From NCBI GenBank assembly GCA_010015655.1, contig ML976664.1, positions 1,010,013 through 1,074,012 of the forward strand: a stretch of 64,000 nt of DNA, written 5' to 3'. Each line of letters starts with the position of its first letter. Positions within the stretch are counted from its first letter, which is position 1. Of this stretch, positions 43,917 to 57,100 are shown in pieces. The notes under the pieces are model-generated. The model did not search any database, was not told where the DNA came from, and saw nothing but the letters and a program-made list of their open reading frames with translations. The stretch is from Bimuria novae-zelandiae CBS 107.79. Lineage: Eukaryota > Ascomycota > Dothideomycetes > Pleosporales > Didymosphaeriaceae. Made by a program: the position numbers and the translations under genes.

Positions 43917-46315
43917 ACGTGATCCACCAAGCAACGCACGGTCCCAGGCAACACCTACTTTTACCTAATCTACCACACACTTTAAAAATTAATATTTCTA
44001 TAACTATATATAATATAGATGCTGTAATTATAGATTTAGAATTATTAAAACTTAAAAATACACTTAATTATACGTAACTTGCAAAAAACCACGGCATTAA
44101 TTAAATAATGCTATTAAAAACGTGGCGGGATATTTAGAGTATATAATAAAATACTAACTTAAAAATATAGTTTTTTAACTATTTATAAGAATTAAAGCTT
44201 ATAAAATATATAAATATGCTTTGCGCACGCGGAATTGTCAAATTATACTATTAGGAATAGTATAATATTACTCTAATCCTTACTATAAGACAAGGTGATC
44301 CATCATGATTCGGAATAGGATAAGATAATAGGTGTATGACTTAGCAAGGTGTACCGCCATAGGATGTGGCTAGGGCACACTTATCTAAGTTATTTTGCTA
44401 CTTAGTAACCTTCGATCGCAAAACATCAATTAACAAGTTACCCAAAAACACTGTTTTCATTAGATATTTATCAGAATTAACCTAAAATCTGACAGGAATA
44501 CCTTCTATAAAATAAATAATATAAAATTTTATAGATTAGATAGCTAAAATAGAACTAATAATAAATTAAGTAAATTACTTTTTTAAGCATAATAGTATTA
44601 AGCTTATAAATTAATAAAATATTTATATTAACGCCTAGCGCTATCGCGCTAATTTAGCTTTTAAATATACACTTTTTTTAAGCTACTAAGTAATAAGAAT
44701 GCATAGTATAACGTTAAGCCTTATAATATTTATAATATAGGTAAGAAGGACTTCCTTATTAAGGTACTTACTAAAATAAAGAGAGTCTTTACAAGGTGGC
44801 GATCTAAGATAAGGCTACGCTAGTAAGTTATTTAAGATAGTAATTATAAGTAAATAATAATAGTCGCGTATATTTATACTAATAGTATAGCCTTATAACT
44901 AGCGTTAATTTACTAAGCTATGTTAGACTAGATATAGGATAATTAGTTATAAAACTTTAACTTAGCTATTTATAAAACCTTTTTTGCTTTATTACTAAGT
45001 AAATAAACTAATAACAATTTAGGCCTTGCATAGCTTAAATTGGTGTTTAATTAAAAAATAAAGGTAAAGGTAAAGTGCTTATGTTACTTACCTATTTTTA
45101 ATAGCTATAAATCGTATATTATAATAAATTTTATTAAATATTATAATAAGAACTAAATCCTACTTGCTATACTACCTCCCTATAGTACCTATACGCTTTA
45201 GCCGCTCGACGTCGCACTTTTTAAGCCTCTCTCAATGGCGTACTCTACAGAGCTCAGTAACTTCATGTATAATTGCCAGGGCATCTCCTCTATCACTAAA
45301 CGAGACTTCTACCGCCTTTTCCACCGCGCCTGGCACACGGCCTTCACGAAATCGAATATCGAGGCGGGATTTGAAGCTACAGGGCTGTCGCCTCTTGACG
45401 CAGAGGTAGTACTAAAGAGGTTCAAATCAAAAGAGGTAGAGAGGCCCTCATCGAGCGAAAGCACTACGTCAGTACTCTCTGCCTCTAACTGGCGCAAGAT
45501 CGAGCGTTTGCTGAGGCAGGTAGTAGAGGACGTACACAATTCTCGATCTCGTCAGCTCTCTTAGACGATTCACACTATCGCCATACAAAAGTAGCTACTA
45601 TAGCACGAAAACAAGAGGCTTCGTGAAGCTGTTATGAACGAGAAGAAGCGTCGCCAACGTAGAAAATCCCTCCTACTTAAAGCACCGCAGGAATATAATA
45701 GTGGCGTGGTTTTTTAGTCTCCTATAAAGATTTAACAGGCTCGTAAGCGCCAAGCTTAAAAGGATACTAATAAAAAGGGTTTATAGCTTTAAAAGTTAAA
45801 GGAGCAAAAGGTAAAGGAGCTTTAAAAGAAAAAAAAAAATAAGCTATGCTTAAAGAGAAAGCGCGATTATAATTAGTAATAAATAAATTATACTTTTAAT
45901 AGTATTAAGATAAGGCTTATAAGCGTAAAAAGACTCGTATTATAAAGTAAGTTAAAAAGTAACTCTAGTAAAAATTATAAACCTTTAAAAAGGGTAATAG
46001 ACGATGCGTAAAGTCTCTTTTACTACTTATAGCACCTCTTATAGTCCCTAGGACTATTAAGGTAGTTAAGATACCTACTAAAGATATAGGGTTCTTTATA
46101 TATAGAGAAATATATACGTATAAAGTTTAGCTTCTATAGCGTTATTACACCTAATTTATTACTTCTAATTAAATTATCTAGCTCTTTTATCTACTTTTAT
46201 AAAATTTCTAGTATTTATAGCACCTATATCGCGCTATAAAGCTTTATAAGTTATATAGTAGGTATTACTAAAAGTAGGCGTTGCCTAGGACCGTGCGTTG
46301 CTTAGTAGATTACGT
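43917..46315 (+). mobile_element. Fot1/pogo-like DNA transposon, family D, with an undamaged patch
   Basis: It is 2399 bp with TA at 43915-43916 and 46316-46317. The inverted ends begin acgtgatccaccaagcaacg (left) and acgtaatctactaagcaacg (right, complement), continuing through a shared cacggtcc and ctactttta. The + strand has RIP-broken transposase around 44,740-45,130 (IGKKDFLIKVLTKIKRVF, IIIVAYIYTNS). From about 45,170 the reading frame becomes open and GC-balanced (transposase C-terminal region, see separate entry), then is AT-rich again after about 45,650. Confidence 0.88.
45235..45564 (+). pseudogene. Transposase C-terminal fragment, open reading frame inside the family-D element
   Basis: This is a 109-residue open segment of the pogo-type transposase. 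In the same frame just upstream the family signature PLDVALFKPLS follows a TAG (from CAG in the usual LQPLDV). The open part contains MAYSTELSNFMYNCQGISSI, the KRDFYRLFHRAWHTAFT motif and the FEATGLSPLD motif that usually follows the DDE domain. It is a remnant and not an independent gene. Confidence 0.75.
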
Positions 46316-48672
46316 TATCGTACTGAGACAGTCAGTGCGCAGAGATAGTTAATACGCGGCTTTTTACTAGTTAAGTTTAGAAACTTGTAACTTCAAAGCT
46401 ATATAACTTTTTTTATTATTTAAGAATAACTAGTTAGATATTTATAGTTTATAAATAATAAAATTTAGAGCTAATAAAATTATTTAAAAAAACTTATTTA
46501 CAACTTTTTATATAAATTTGTAGATTATATTTAATTTTTATAAAAAAGTTTTTTAAATTAAAAGGTTATTTAAGATTCAAGGTAATAATTAACTAAGACC
46601 TAATCTAACCCACGTTCGTGCGGATCTAACCTAATGTTAAAACCCACTAAGGTAGCTCGCTTTAGAAAGTCTAAGATTGGTTCTCATGCAAGAGTACTAT
46701 AAGACAGGAAAAGAGTATTAATAGCTTATATATATTTATAGCGCGATAGTATTGAAAGTAAAATAGGTTATAATTAAATTAATAAAAGGGTAAATTAAAT
46801 CTATATAATAAATGAATAAATAGGTTAAACACAAGTATAAAGGTTTATACTCGACGTTCCTATATACTAGTTTAAGGCTGCTCGCTGGCAAGCGCTCTTT
46901 AGCGAGCAGTCACGTGACTCTCTAGGCGCCGATGCCGTAGTTAGCAAGGACAAGGATATCCTCACGTGTACGCATCGTGACTAGATGTAAAATAGTTCGC
47001 TATCCTTATGTTGGATCCTAGATCCTAACACCTAATCCTAACCCAACCCCTACCCATTTACCAGCCTAAGAAGAGTTAGCGAATCCTATTATTAGTTCTT
47101 ATAATAGATTATTATATTTAGTTTACGCAACTAGATATTCGTGTCTTTTTCTTTATTAGTTAAAGCAGAAATTAACTATTCTCTTAATAAAATACTTTAT
47201 CTCTACGTTAATTATAATTAGTTTAAGTAGTTTTTTCTACTACCCTGATAGATCGGACTTATCTAGTTTAGTGTTACGATTACGAATCCCATAGAAACTA
47301 TAGAGTCAGACAATTACGCTAAGAGAGTTATTGTTGGCGAAATTACTAGTGCGAAGGAACACAAGGAAGTGCAGGATAGCTTAAGTTAATAGTTACGTAA
47401 TAGGGTCCTATATAATGTGAGATTCTATAGGACCTTAAGGATCCTAGGAACCTTAGGGTTTTAGTAGGACTATAATAATAATTTTAATAATAGTAAAAGC
47501 TAAAATAGATAGTATATAATTTAATAATTTTTTTATACTTTTCTTACCCTTGTAGTAAATTTAACATACTATAAGTATATTTTTTATAACAGATTAGTAA
47601 ATCTCCTAGTTAGTTATTCTATAGTTTATTATAGAATTAGATTATTCGTAAACCCTAACGTTGTTATTATAAGCTTTTAACTACTAAATATATCCGCAAG
47701 GTATATTACCCTTAACCTATCCTCCTCTAATTCAGATTAGGCTTACATACGTAAACCCCCTAGTAACATTTAGTAGATTAAAACAGGTTTATATAGAATA
47801 TAAAGTAAATCTTTACTAAATTAAATAGCTCTAGTCTATAGACATGTATGGAGACCACTATGCTTAGTCTATATAAGCTAACTTTCTTTTAGTTAAGCTT
47901 TTAAAATTAATGCTAGGTCTTAGGGTTTCTTACGTTTAGCTATATATAATTACCTATTTAATAAGCGAGTGCTGGCTTACTCTTATTCTTTATCTATTAC
48001 TATTACTAACCCCTTTAGTATTAAGCTATTTATAATGCTCTACTATTCCTTAGCTACCTTGTTAAAAAAATTAGAATTAAGTTTTATGAATTCTTTTTTA
48101 TAAGTCGTGCGCATAATCTTCTTAAGAATACCACTAAAGCTATAAATTCTAGTAGAGTAATCATTAATAAACTTTTAATTAAAACTACTTACGCGTATTT
48201 GCGAAATTTTCTCTAGAGCCTTTATATACTACTACTTATTAAATTCTAAGTCTATACGCTCTTATTTTGTGTAAATATAATTAAGCTCTATATATAATTA
48301 CTCTGCTATAGATAATTAGTATAAGAGCGTAATAAGTCACTATAATAACTTAATACTTTTTTTTATTTTTTTATACTCTATTTAGCTTTCTTAAGTGTAC
48401 TCTTAAGCTAGTACGTTATTATATAATCTACAATCTTTATATTATCTAACGCCTTTTCTTTTATATTAATTAAATAGCCTAATTTTTTTATACTATAGCG
48501 CGACTACTAGTGCTTAGCAATCCTTTATATAAGATACTAAGATTTATAAGGTATCCTCTTTAAGAACCGCTTTAGCCGCGCTTTATAAAAATATTATTAA
48601 TCTTATTTTTTCATACCCAAAACCCTATAATACTTACTATATACTATTATAAATAACTATACTAATTACTTT

Positions 48673-50228
48673 AACGTGTCCGGCAATTAAGCGACGCAGG
48701 CAAGCGAGTGGCGTACCCTACTAACTTTTTATATCTCTATAGTAATCTAACTTAATAACGCAATATAATTACAACATATAATTATTATTTTAGATTAAAT
48801 AGTATTCATAGTACGCTGTATATACGTTCGTACGTTATATTTAGTCTCTTTATAGTAGCTATAGCGCGTTGAAGCTTACTAACTATTACTTAACGTCCTT
48901 TTAAGTAATAACCTCTTATACCTTTACCTTTGTTAGGATGTCTTATTACTATATCTACTATCTTTTTACTTTTTATATTTTATAGTAGCCTTATTAGCCT
49001 TTTTAAGTTTTTTAATTTAATCACGCATAAGCGTACTTTTAAAAGCTATTACCTTAGGGCTCTTTTTAAGTTAAATAAACGCTATAATAATAAAAGTAAG
49101 TAATAAGTTTTTATACTTCTAAATCTTATTATAAATTAATATTAATTAATCCTCTTGCTTATGCTCCTTACTTACTATTTTAGCTTTTTATAAAGTAACC
49201 TTTAGTAGAGGTAGCGTTAGCGTACAAAGCTTAATATTACTACTTTTAGATTATATAAGACTAGGCTAACGCCTTAAAAGCTTACGTAGATATTTACTTT
49301 TATAATTACTTACTTATAAGCTACGTAAAAGGCTAGTAAGAACTCTAACTTTATAATATAGCTAATATAGTTACATATTAAACTCTTAATCTAGTAGCTA
49401 TATGCGCGCGGTAATATTAAATAGTAACTAATATTAAATAACTATAAACGATATAGTAAATATAACGGTATGTAAAAAGTGTAGATATTATTTTCTTTAT
49501 AAATTAATTAAAATTTAAGTAAGTTATAGCTCTTATAGTTATTAAGTATAAGTAGCTAGCGTGCGTCTACCCTCCGCTTTACTATATATTTAATAAAGTA
49601 CTTTAGCTACTATACTTTAAGCTTATTAATAGTCTAGCTATTATTAATAATAGTAAAAGCCTAGTCGCGTGGTATATTATTATTCTTATACTAGGTAGAG
49701 AGGTAATACTAGCTAGTAAAGATAATAAATAGCAGGATTACCTAATTAGCAGTATTAATTTTATAAATTATTATAACTTACTTATAATTATCTAATTACA
49801 CTATTTTTAGCCTATTGCATCTTTCTAAGTCTGCAATAATAAGCTAAGCTAATATGTTAGCTATTATAACGCCTATCTTATTAAAGTTATAAGTATTCTA
49901 ATTATAAATACTATAGGTTACTTTAGTAGGCGCTATAAGGTTAAACTAAGCCTTAATTATTTCTAAATTCTTATATATATATTATATAGTAATTTCTGCG
50001 CGTTAGCGTTAAAGCGTAGTTTTAAGGATATTAAATATAGTAGTAGCACGTTACTTACTCTAAATTTAATATTAATTAATAGCGAAGATAGCTAAGTAGA
50101 TATTTATTTTATTATAGGATAATTAAGCAAGAGGTGGTTAAGCTATTATAGTTAAAAGGTAATATATTATAAAAAGTTAGTAGGGTACGCCGCTCGCTTG
50201 TCTGTGCCGCTTACTTGTCAGACACGTT
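48673..50228. mobile_element. Degraded DNA transposon with about 60-bp terminal inverted repeats
   Basis: The left end reads aacgtgtccggcaattaagc and the right-end complement reads aacgtgtctgacaagtaagc. Similarity continues through caagcgag, ggcgtaccctactaactttt on both sides. No target duplication could be recognised and no transposase could be read through the AT-rich interior, so the superfamily is undetermined. It may be non-autonomous. Confidence 0.6.
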
Positions 50229-51714
50229 GGCAAGTTTATACTACTTATTATACTTAAAACCTAAAAGGACTTTAACTCTATAAGATAGTAGTAATCCTTT
50301 TAAACTAGTAAGATAGTTATTATACTTTTCTTTAAAAGAAGTTTCTATTATTATAGGTACGTAAATATAATAAACGTATATAATAACGTAAATAAGTAAT
50401 TATAAGGCTAGCGTAGATACGGAATAATAAAAAAGAAAAAGGTAAAAGGCACTATATTACTTAGCCTTGCTTAGCGTATATAGCCTATACGCTAGATCTG
50501 CCTAAAATAAGCTTCTCTTACTTTTACCCTACCCTCTATATCCTATCTTTTATATAATTATATACCTTAATTATGGCTTTTACTATTCAAGCTCTATCTT
50601 TTACCTATATACTTTTACTTTTATTAATAATATAATTGCAATAGCGTGCACTAAAAACATTAATTAAATAAAATAAGCTATAATTAGTAAAAAAGCTTTA
50701 AAAAAGGCACCGGCTAGTAAAGTAGCTTATAAAGTAGCTCCTAAGGTACTTACCACACCTAATAAGAAGAAGTACTAATATAGGCCTAATATTATATTAT
50801 TATAGTTCCTAATAATAGCTAGTGTTTAATATTACGTAGCTATTACCCTTCGTAAAACTAAGAAGTACTAGAAATATTATAACCTACGTATTAAGAAGAT
50901 TCCTTTTACTTACCTAGTCCATAAAGTTACTACTAATAAAAGAGAAGGTATTTAGTTTTAAAAATTTACTATAAAAGCTTTTTAAGAGGCGTGTAGGGCA
51001 TTCTTAATAAGATATTTTAAATGTATAATAAGCTACACTCTGTTATATACTATATACTAACTACTATGGACTATATTATAAACGTAATTTATACTGCAAG
51101 GGTAATAATTTAGGTAACGAGTTATAGCTAATAAGGCGGTATATAAATAAATATAAATATTTACTAATATAAAGGGGGAGATTACTTATTTTTAGCAAAA
51201 AAAGGTATAATATTATTAGGCTTTTCATAAATTATAGCTTAGATATTACTTTAGAGGTATAAACGCAAGCATAGCTTAATTGTAATACTTTTAAAAAGTT
51301 AGGTATAATGACTATTTATAATAATATTTATATAAAATTAATAAACTAGAAAATTTTAATATAGACGCTAGTAAATAAACCCCAATCTATATATAAAGTT
51401 AGGGTTAGGTTCTTCTATAATATAATATAATTTTAGCCTAAGGGTCACGTGAATATAGCTTAACTTATACCTATACTAGTACTAAAAAGTTAAGTTAGAG
51501 TTAGGTTAGGATTAGGTTCTTATGTAATATAACCTAACCCTAACCTAATCCTGACCCATTTACCAGCCTATGTGGAATACTATGGGACATTACATAATCC
51601 TTAGTAGAATAGTAGCACCATCTTTTATTATAAAGTGCTGCTATCGTTTCGTTAAACCTAGGATCCTAACACTAATATACTAGTTAAAACCACCTGCTAT
51701 TACTAGCTAGAGGA

Positions 51715-51860
51715 AGAAAATAAATTTAAAGTTAAATAAATAATATAATATAAGGATTAGCCACACATGTATCTTATTAAGTAGAAAAGTTACCTATATA
51801 GTAAGAATACTTAGGAACTAGAGATATACTTATATAACTATTAGTAAAAGATCTAAGAAT
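51715..51860 (+). pseudogene. Chromodomain-like remnant of a Ty3/gypsy integrase
   Basis: The plus strand reads, with stops, a pattern like YLIK(W)KSYLYSKNT(W)ELEIYL. This corresponds to the chromodomain consensus YLIKWKGYxxSENTWEPExxL after C-to-T and G-to-A changes. Chromodomains of this kind end the integrase of fungal chromoviruses. Confidence 0.45.
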
Positions 51861-52767
51861 ACTATTAATTATATATACCTAGGAAAATAAAAGCAGTGGA
51901 TTCTCTTAAAACTTATTATAGAAACCATTAAAGGCACCTTACGTAATAAGAGCTAAGAAAAAGTCTAAAGAAGCCTCTTTTAATATAGGCAAGATCTTTA
52001 ACGCCTTATATAACTTAGCTTCTTTTATATTTTACTTTTTTGTACCTATTATATATTTAGCGCACTTATTTAATAAATTTATGTATTAGCGTAAATAACC
52101 TTTACACGCTTAAGTAATAAGTAATTTCTTTAATGCTTTTTTATAAGCTTTAAATATAACTCTTTATATTTTTATTCTTTTTTATATATAGGCACAACTT
52201 TTCTTTTTCTTTAAGTAATTACTTAAACTTAGATGCTAAGATATAAACGTTATAGCGCTGCCTATAATAAATATACTTATTACGCTTTCTTATCTAGACG
52301 TAAATTTTATAAATTGGACTATAATGCGTACATATTAAATAATTCTTTACTATAACTTTACTAAAGGAGTTAATAAAGAAGGATAAGATATAGTAATAGT
52401 AGTTATTAGAAATAAGTATTTATTTAGGCATGGCGTAGGATAGACTAATGCTGCTTATAACGTAAGGCACTATAAGTTATAAGCTAATAAATTAGCTACG
52501 TTATATAATATAAGAATAGATTATACGGAAAGAGGAGGCAATATTAAAATCCTTAATATTAGTAATAATAGAATTCTCTTTATATAAGTATTACTAGACT
52601 AGTAACGTGCAACCGCAGAACTAGTTACGTAACTTAATTAGTGTAATTAGTAGCCTTAGTATACTAATTATACTACGTAAGGAAATTACTACGCTTTGCT
52701 TAATTATCTTAATTAAAGTACTTATTTTAGTAATTATCTTAAGTCTATAAGGACTTAAAGATAAACC

Positions 52768-52971
52768 TTATTCTTCGTATTTAACTTATTTATTAATCTG
52801 TTATTTGAATTTAACTTAGGCGCTTATTAATTTATTATAACTCTACCCTTCTTTTAATACTAACGTCCTATTAATACGCGTGAGCTATTAATACCTTTTC
52901 TCTACCTTATAGTACTATTGCCTAAGAACTAACCCTATCTCCCTTTAGGACTAGCTACCCTAAAGGGCCTT
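52768..52971. repeat. Partial LTR related to the solo LTR at 13835-14265
   Basis: About 200 bp align in order with the 3' half of the solo LTR (shared strings include aatactaacg, ctattaata and ctttaggactagctaccc), ending near ccttaata where the solo LTR ends ttttaaca. The 5' part is too divergent to delimit, and no target duplication was found. Confidence 0.6.
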
Positions 52972-53035
52972 AATAGTAAGATACTTTTTAGTTTCTTATT
53001 AAGCTAGTGTTCTTTTAGAATTGTATCCTCTTGGC

Positions 53036-53250
53036 TATGACGACCCAGTACGCTGGCTAGTCACATGACCTCCCGCCCGAGCGCGACTGCCGCACACGCA
53101 AGCGCCCGAAGAGTTATCCCGCTCTAAACCACCGCGCATAAAAGCGCTATAGACCTTTATATCTATAATTTCCTTATCTTAGTATAGCTAAAATAGAGCT
53201 AACTTACTTTATTTACTTTTTTAATATAAGAGCTCGCGCTTGTCCTTACA
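53036..53250 (+). repeat. 5' LTR of the outer gypsy element
   Basis: This is a 215-bp LTR starting tatgacgacc (RIP form of TGTGACG) and ending gtccttaca. Its order of motifs follows the LTR of the inner element: catgacctc, gcgcgactgcc, gcataaaagcgc, tagctaaaatagagctaac. Confidence 0.75.
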
Positions 53251-53882
53251 TTACACTAAGATCTCTTACTTAGCTAGAAGATAGTAATATAATATTAAGT
53301 TAAATTAATTAATCTATCCGCACGCGCGACTTCACGCTAACTATTTTTAAAAATCTATTATATAATTATGCTAAGCTATTAGTTTATTATAGGATATAAT
53401 CGTCCGTACTCTTTACTAGAGAAACTAGAGAAGAGCCTAGAGACTACTAAGTAATATATCGCTTAAAGAGAGTTAAAAAGGCGTATTATTTAAAAATAGC
53501 ACGCTATAGCTAGCCAGGAAAGCTAATCCTCTTACTACTAGCCTATTAAACGTGCCTTACTATAGGTAACCTGCCCTAACAATTTTATTAGACTACTACT
53601 ACTATACCTATAGTAGAAATTAAAAATAATAGCACCCTTATACCTGTTCATTATATTAGCTTTAAAAAAGGAGGCACTAGGTAATGCGTACAATCTATTA
53701 AAACCCTTTATTTACTAAGAGAACAAGATCTAGGGCTATAGCTCTATTATAAAAGAAAACTATAACTAACACACCTTCTTAAAGTCTACCTGTATTTAGC
53801 AAGACATAGAGGGGGGCCTCCTAACACCTCCCTAACTACCTACCTTTATAGGTAATAGCTCGATCACCGCGACGCTAGAGGC

Positions 53883-54172
53883 TGTGAGGACGGGCACAGG
53901 CTCCTGCATCAAGAGAGTAGATGAGGTAGGTTGGCTCTATTTCAGCTACACTAAGATGAGGAGACTGTAGGTACACAGGCCTGCGGCGCTTTTATGCGCT
54001 ACCGCTCGGCACGGAACATCTATCTATCCGAGATAGCTACACTGGGTGCGTGGGCAGCTGCGCCCAGGCGTGAGGCAGCTACACCCAGGCGTGAGGCAGC
54101 TACACCCAGGCGTGAGGCAGTCGCGCCTCTCACGCGAGGTCATATATCCTGCCAGCATGCTAGGCCGTTATA
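53883..54172 (-). repeat. 3' LTR of the inner gypsy element
   Basis: 290 bp, tgtgaggacgggcaca at the left edge and ggccgttata at the right edge (RIP form of GGCCGTCACA). It contains three copies of a 21-bp unit (cacccaggcgtgaggcagc type), one more than the other LTR. Confidence 0.88.
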
Positions 54173-57100
54173 TCACCCCCCTCTAAGGTAGGCGCAGTCC
54201 TCTAAGTCTGTCGTGTTACCTCCTTCGTGTCTTGCCTTATGCTAGTATAACCGTAGCTTTATTATCTTCCTCTGTTATCTCTAGATAGGTGCCGGCCTTA
54301 TACGCTCGCAGCTAAATGTCTAGTCGTAGTAGTAGCCCCGCTTTATCTAGGTATGCGTTATAATACTCCTTTACCTTATATAGTGCCCTAACAAAGCCTT
54401 AGGCGTTGTACTAGGTAGGGTTAAGATTATAGGCAGTCTAAGAGACTTTATATTATAAATATCTTTAGTAGATGCGGCTATTAAGGATCTCCTCTACTTA
54501 TTATTCTAAGTTGCTATTAACCTCTATTAGCTCCTCTTCTGGCTCTATCTAACCTGGCAGTGTGTCTGTGGCAGCTTTCTATAGGCGGTCTACATGAAAG
54601 ATATTATATATGTGCATATACGTCGGAAGCTTAACTTAGTAGGAGTGTCCTTTTATAGTAATAATTAGGTAGGGCCCGTACATCTACTAGTCGAGCTTCT
54701 AACTAGACTAGTTAGTTATAAAGCCTCTTAGCGTAATATAGACTTAATCGCCTACTTTAAAATCTAGCTTACGTTACTTTTTATTTACTTAACGTGCTTA
54801 TTGCTCCTAGGCATAAATAATTCCTCTCTAAGCTATCTCTATAGCCCGCTTTATAGCGTTGTATTAAACCTTTACGTAGTTCTACGCTTCCTCTTAAGAC
54901 ATCTGCTTACGGGCTATAGGCAAGGTCTTTATCCGCTCTTTCTAGTCCTAGTAGTGTGTAGGCTAATGTCCGAACTCGATCTCGTACGGCGAGAGGCCTG
55001 TAGTCTTATAAGGCAGTATAGCCTAAGCCCAGTCTATACAGGGTAGTAGGTTAGACTAGTTATCCTAGTAGTAGTTAATAAATAGGCAAAGGCGCTGGTT
55101 AAGGTACTAGTTTATAATTTCTATATTGCTATTAGTCTAAAAATAATAAGCTATTAAGAGCTTTTACTTAACGCCCACAAGTTAGCATAGCTCGTTTATA
55201 AATGCTAAGATAAACTACGGGCCTCGATTAGAGACAATAGACTTGGGTGGGCCGTACACGCGCCAGATGTAGCGATAGTATATATCTGTAGCCTGTTCCG
55301 CCGTGGTTGTCTTATAGTAGGGCAGTGAGAAGCAGCGCTTACTTAGGTAGTTAACTATAATAAAGGCGTTATCGTACCCTTTCTTGTTAGGTAAGAATAA
55401 CTTAAAGTCTATTAAAACGTCCTGCCATGCTCGCTCTAGTATTAATAGTAGCTTAAGTAGTCCTAGGGTGTAATTATAAGACGTATAACTCTATTAATAA
55501 GTCTTGTAGGCGGCGATATAGGTGTCTACATCCTTTGCTAGATTTGGCTAGTAGTACTAATCTCTAAGTAGCTTCGCTGTCTTCCTTTTTCCTAGGTAAG
55601 CAGTAAGCTACGTAGTATAGACGGCTTAGATTAAGTAGGTGCGTAGGAAGTTAACTGCTAGGACAACTAGCTAATCTTTATATAGGAGTAGATCTTAATT
55701 ATTTAGCTTCTACGGTCCTTAGTTATTAGATAAAGCTTTTTCCCGCAGCTTTTATAGGCTATCGTGATTCTAGTTTACTTTAATTACCTAATTAACAAGG
55801 GCATAAGGATCCTCTGCAAAGGGAGAGGCTAGAAAGGTGTTTATTATAGTAATCTTAAGCTCCTAGCCCTATAATCCTTAAGTAGCTAAGTTAGCAAGTT
55901 AGGTTATAGCTTCTTGCACTATATTAACGTCTAGCTACTTAGCTTATAAGAAAACCCTTATACGAGCTACCTTATCCTTTTCTTTTTAAGTTTATAGTTC
56001 CTCCTGCTTGCGTAACAGCGCGTTAGCCACTACGTTAGTAGTACTTAGTTAGTAGGTGAGCTTTAGGTTAAAATTAGCTACTATTATAGCCTAGCGTATC
56101 TATCGAGGAGTAAGCTCGCGCTTAGTAGAGAAGTACTCTAGTACTTAATAGTTAATAATAGCGCTAAAGGGCTTAGTTATCTGTAGACTAATAAGCTAAG
56201 ATCTCTATTCTTTAAGGCTATAGATTACGACTAGCATCTCTTTATCGTGTATATTGTAGTTTATCTGCGGGTCGCTTATTATCTTAGAATAAAAGGCTAC
56301 AGGTCGCCAGAGTCCGTCGTCCTATAGCTAAGAGAGTACGCTAGTAATAATACCATCGCTCGCGTCTATTTCCATGCGTATAACGCGATAGGGAGAGTAG
56401 TAAGCAAGTACGTTATCTAATAGTATAAGGTTTTTAACTTACTAAAAGGCTATAAGCTCTTGCTCTCTAAAGGCATGCTAGGCGCCCTTTTTAAAGAGCT
56501 TTGTAAGCAGTCTAATAATGCGTTTATAGTCCTTAAGGAAGGTTTAATAGAAGTTATAAAAGCTTAAAAATAACTATATGCTTTTAACTAATATAGGTAT
56601 AGGCTAGTCCTACACAGTAGCGATCTTCTCTAGGTCCTTCTAAATGCCTTAAGTACTAATAATAAGGCTAAGGAACTTTGTCCTAGTTACTGTAAACTTG
56701 CTCTTCTTAATGTCTACTTGCAAACTAGCGTCGCGGAGTCGTTTAAGCACCTGCGCAACATGCTCCTTATAGTGTAGTGGATCCTCTAAGTAGATAAGGA
56801 TATTATCTAGATATACTATGCAAAAGTCGTTAAGTAGGCTATATAGTACCCTATTAATATATCGCTAGAAGGTGGCAGATCTATTATAAAGACTAAATAA
56901 GAGCACACGATACTTATAGTTACTATAGCGTATATAAAACGTGGTTAGGTTCTTTACTTCCTTGTCTAGTTAAATGCGATAAAAGGCCTGCCGTACGTCT
57001 AGCTTAGTAAATATCTTAGCACGGGCGAGCCTCGCAAGGGTCTCTTAGATAAGTAGGATAGAATAGACATCTTTCTTTATAATAGCATTAAGCTTATAAT

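Larger units (their letters stand above)
46318..53035. mobile_element. AT-rich relic cluster of several degraded transposons
   Basis: No intact gene. Recognisable parts: a Fot1-like terminal repeat at the very start (gagacagtcagtgcgc, as in family B, immediately after the TA at 46316-46317); short CCTAAC/TTAGG-like tracts at 46586-46630, 47032-47055, 51395-51415 and 51500-51556; an inverted-repeat pair at 48673 and 50228; a chromodomain-like fragment at about 51715-51860; and a partial LTR at 52768-52971. The composition, rich in TA steps, is typical of RIP. Confidence 0.65.

Noticed and set aside
43703..43954. Minus-strand open frame of 83 codons
   Set aside because: It overlaps the terminal repeat of the family-D transposon and has no recognisable features.
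54040..54125. Possible CRISPR-like short repeats
   Set aside because: The repeats are directly adjacent without spacers, lie in an LTR of a fungal retrotransposon, and CRISPR arrays do not occur in fungal chromosomes.
53994..54191. Open frame with repeated PRREAA units
   Set aside because: It is a translation of the 21-bp tandem units in the LTR of the gypsy element and not a gene.
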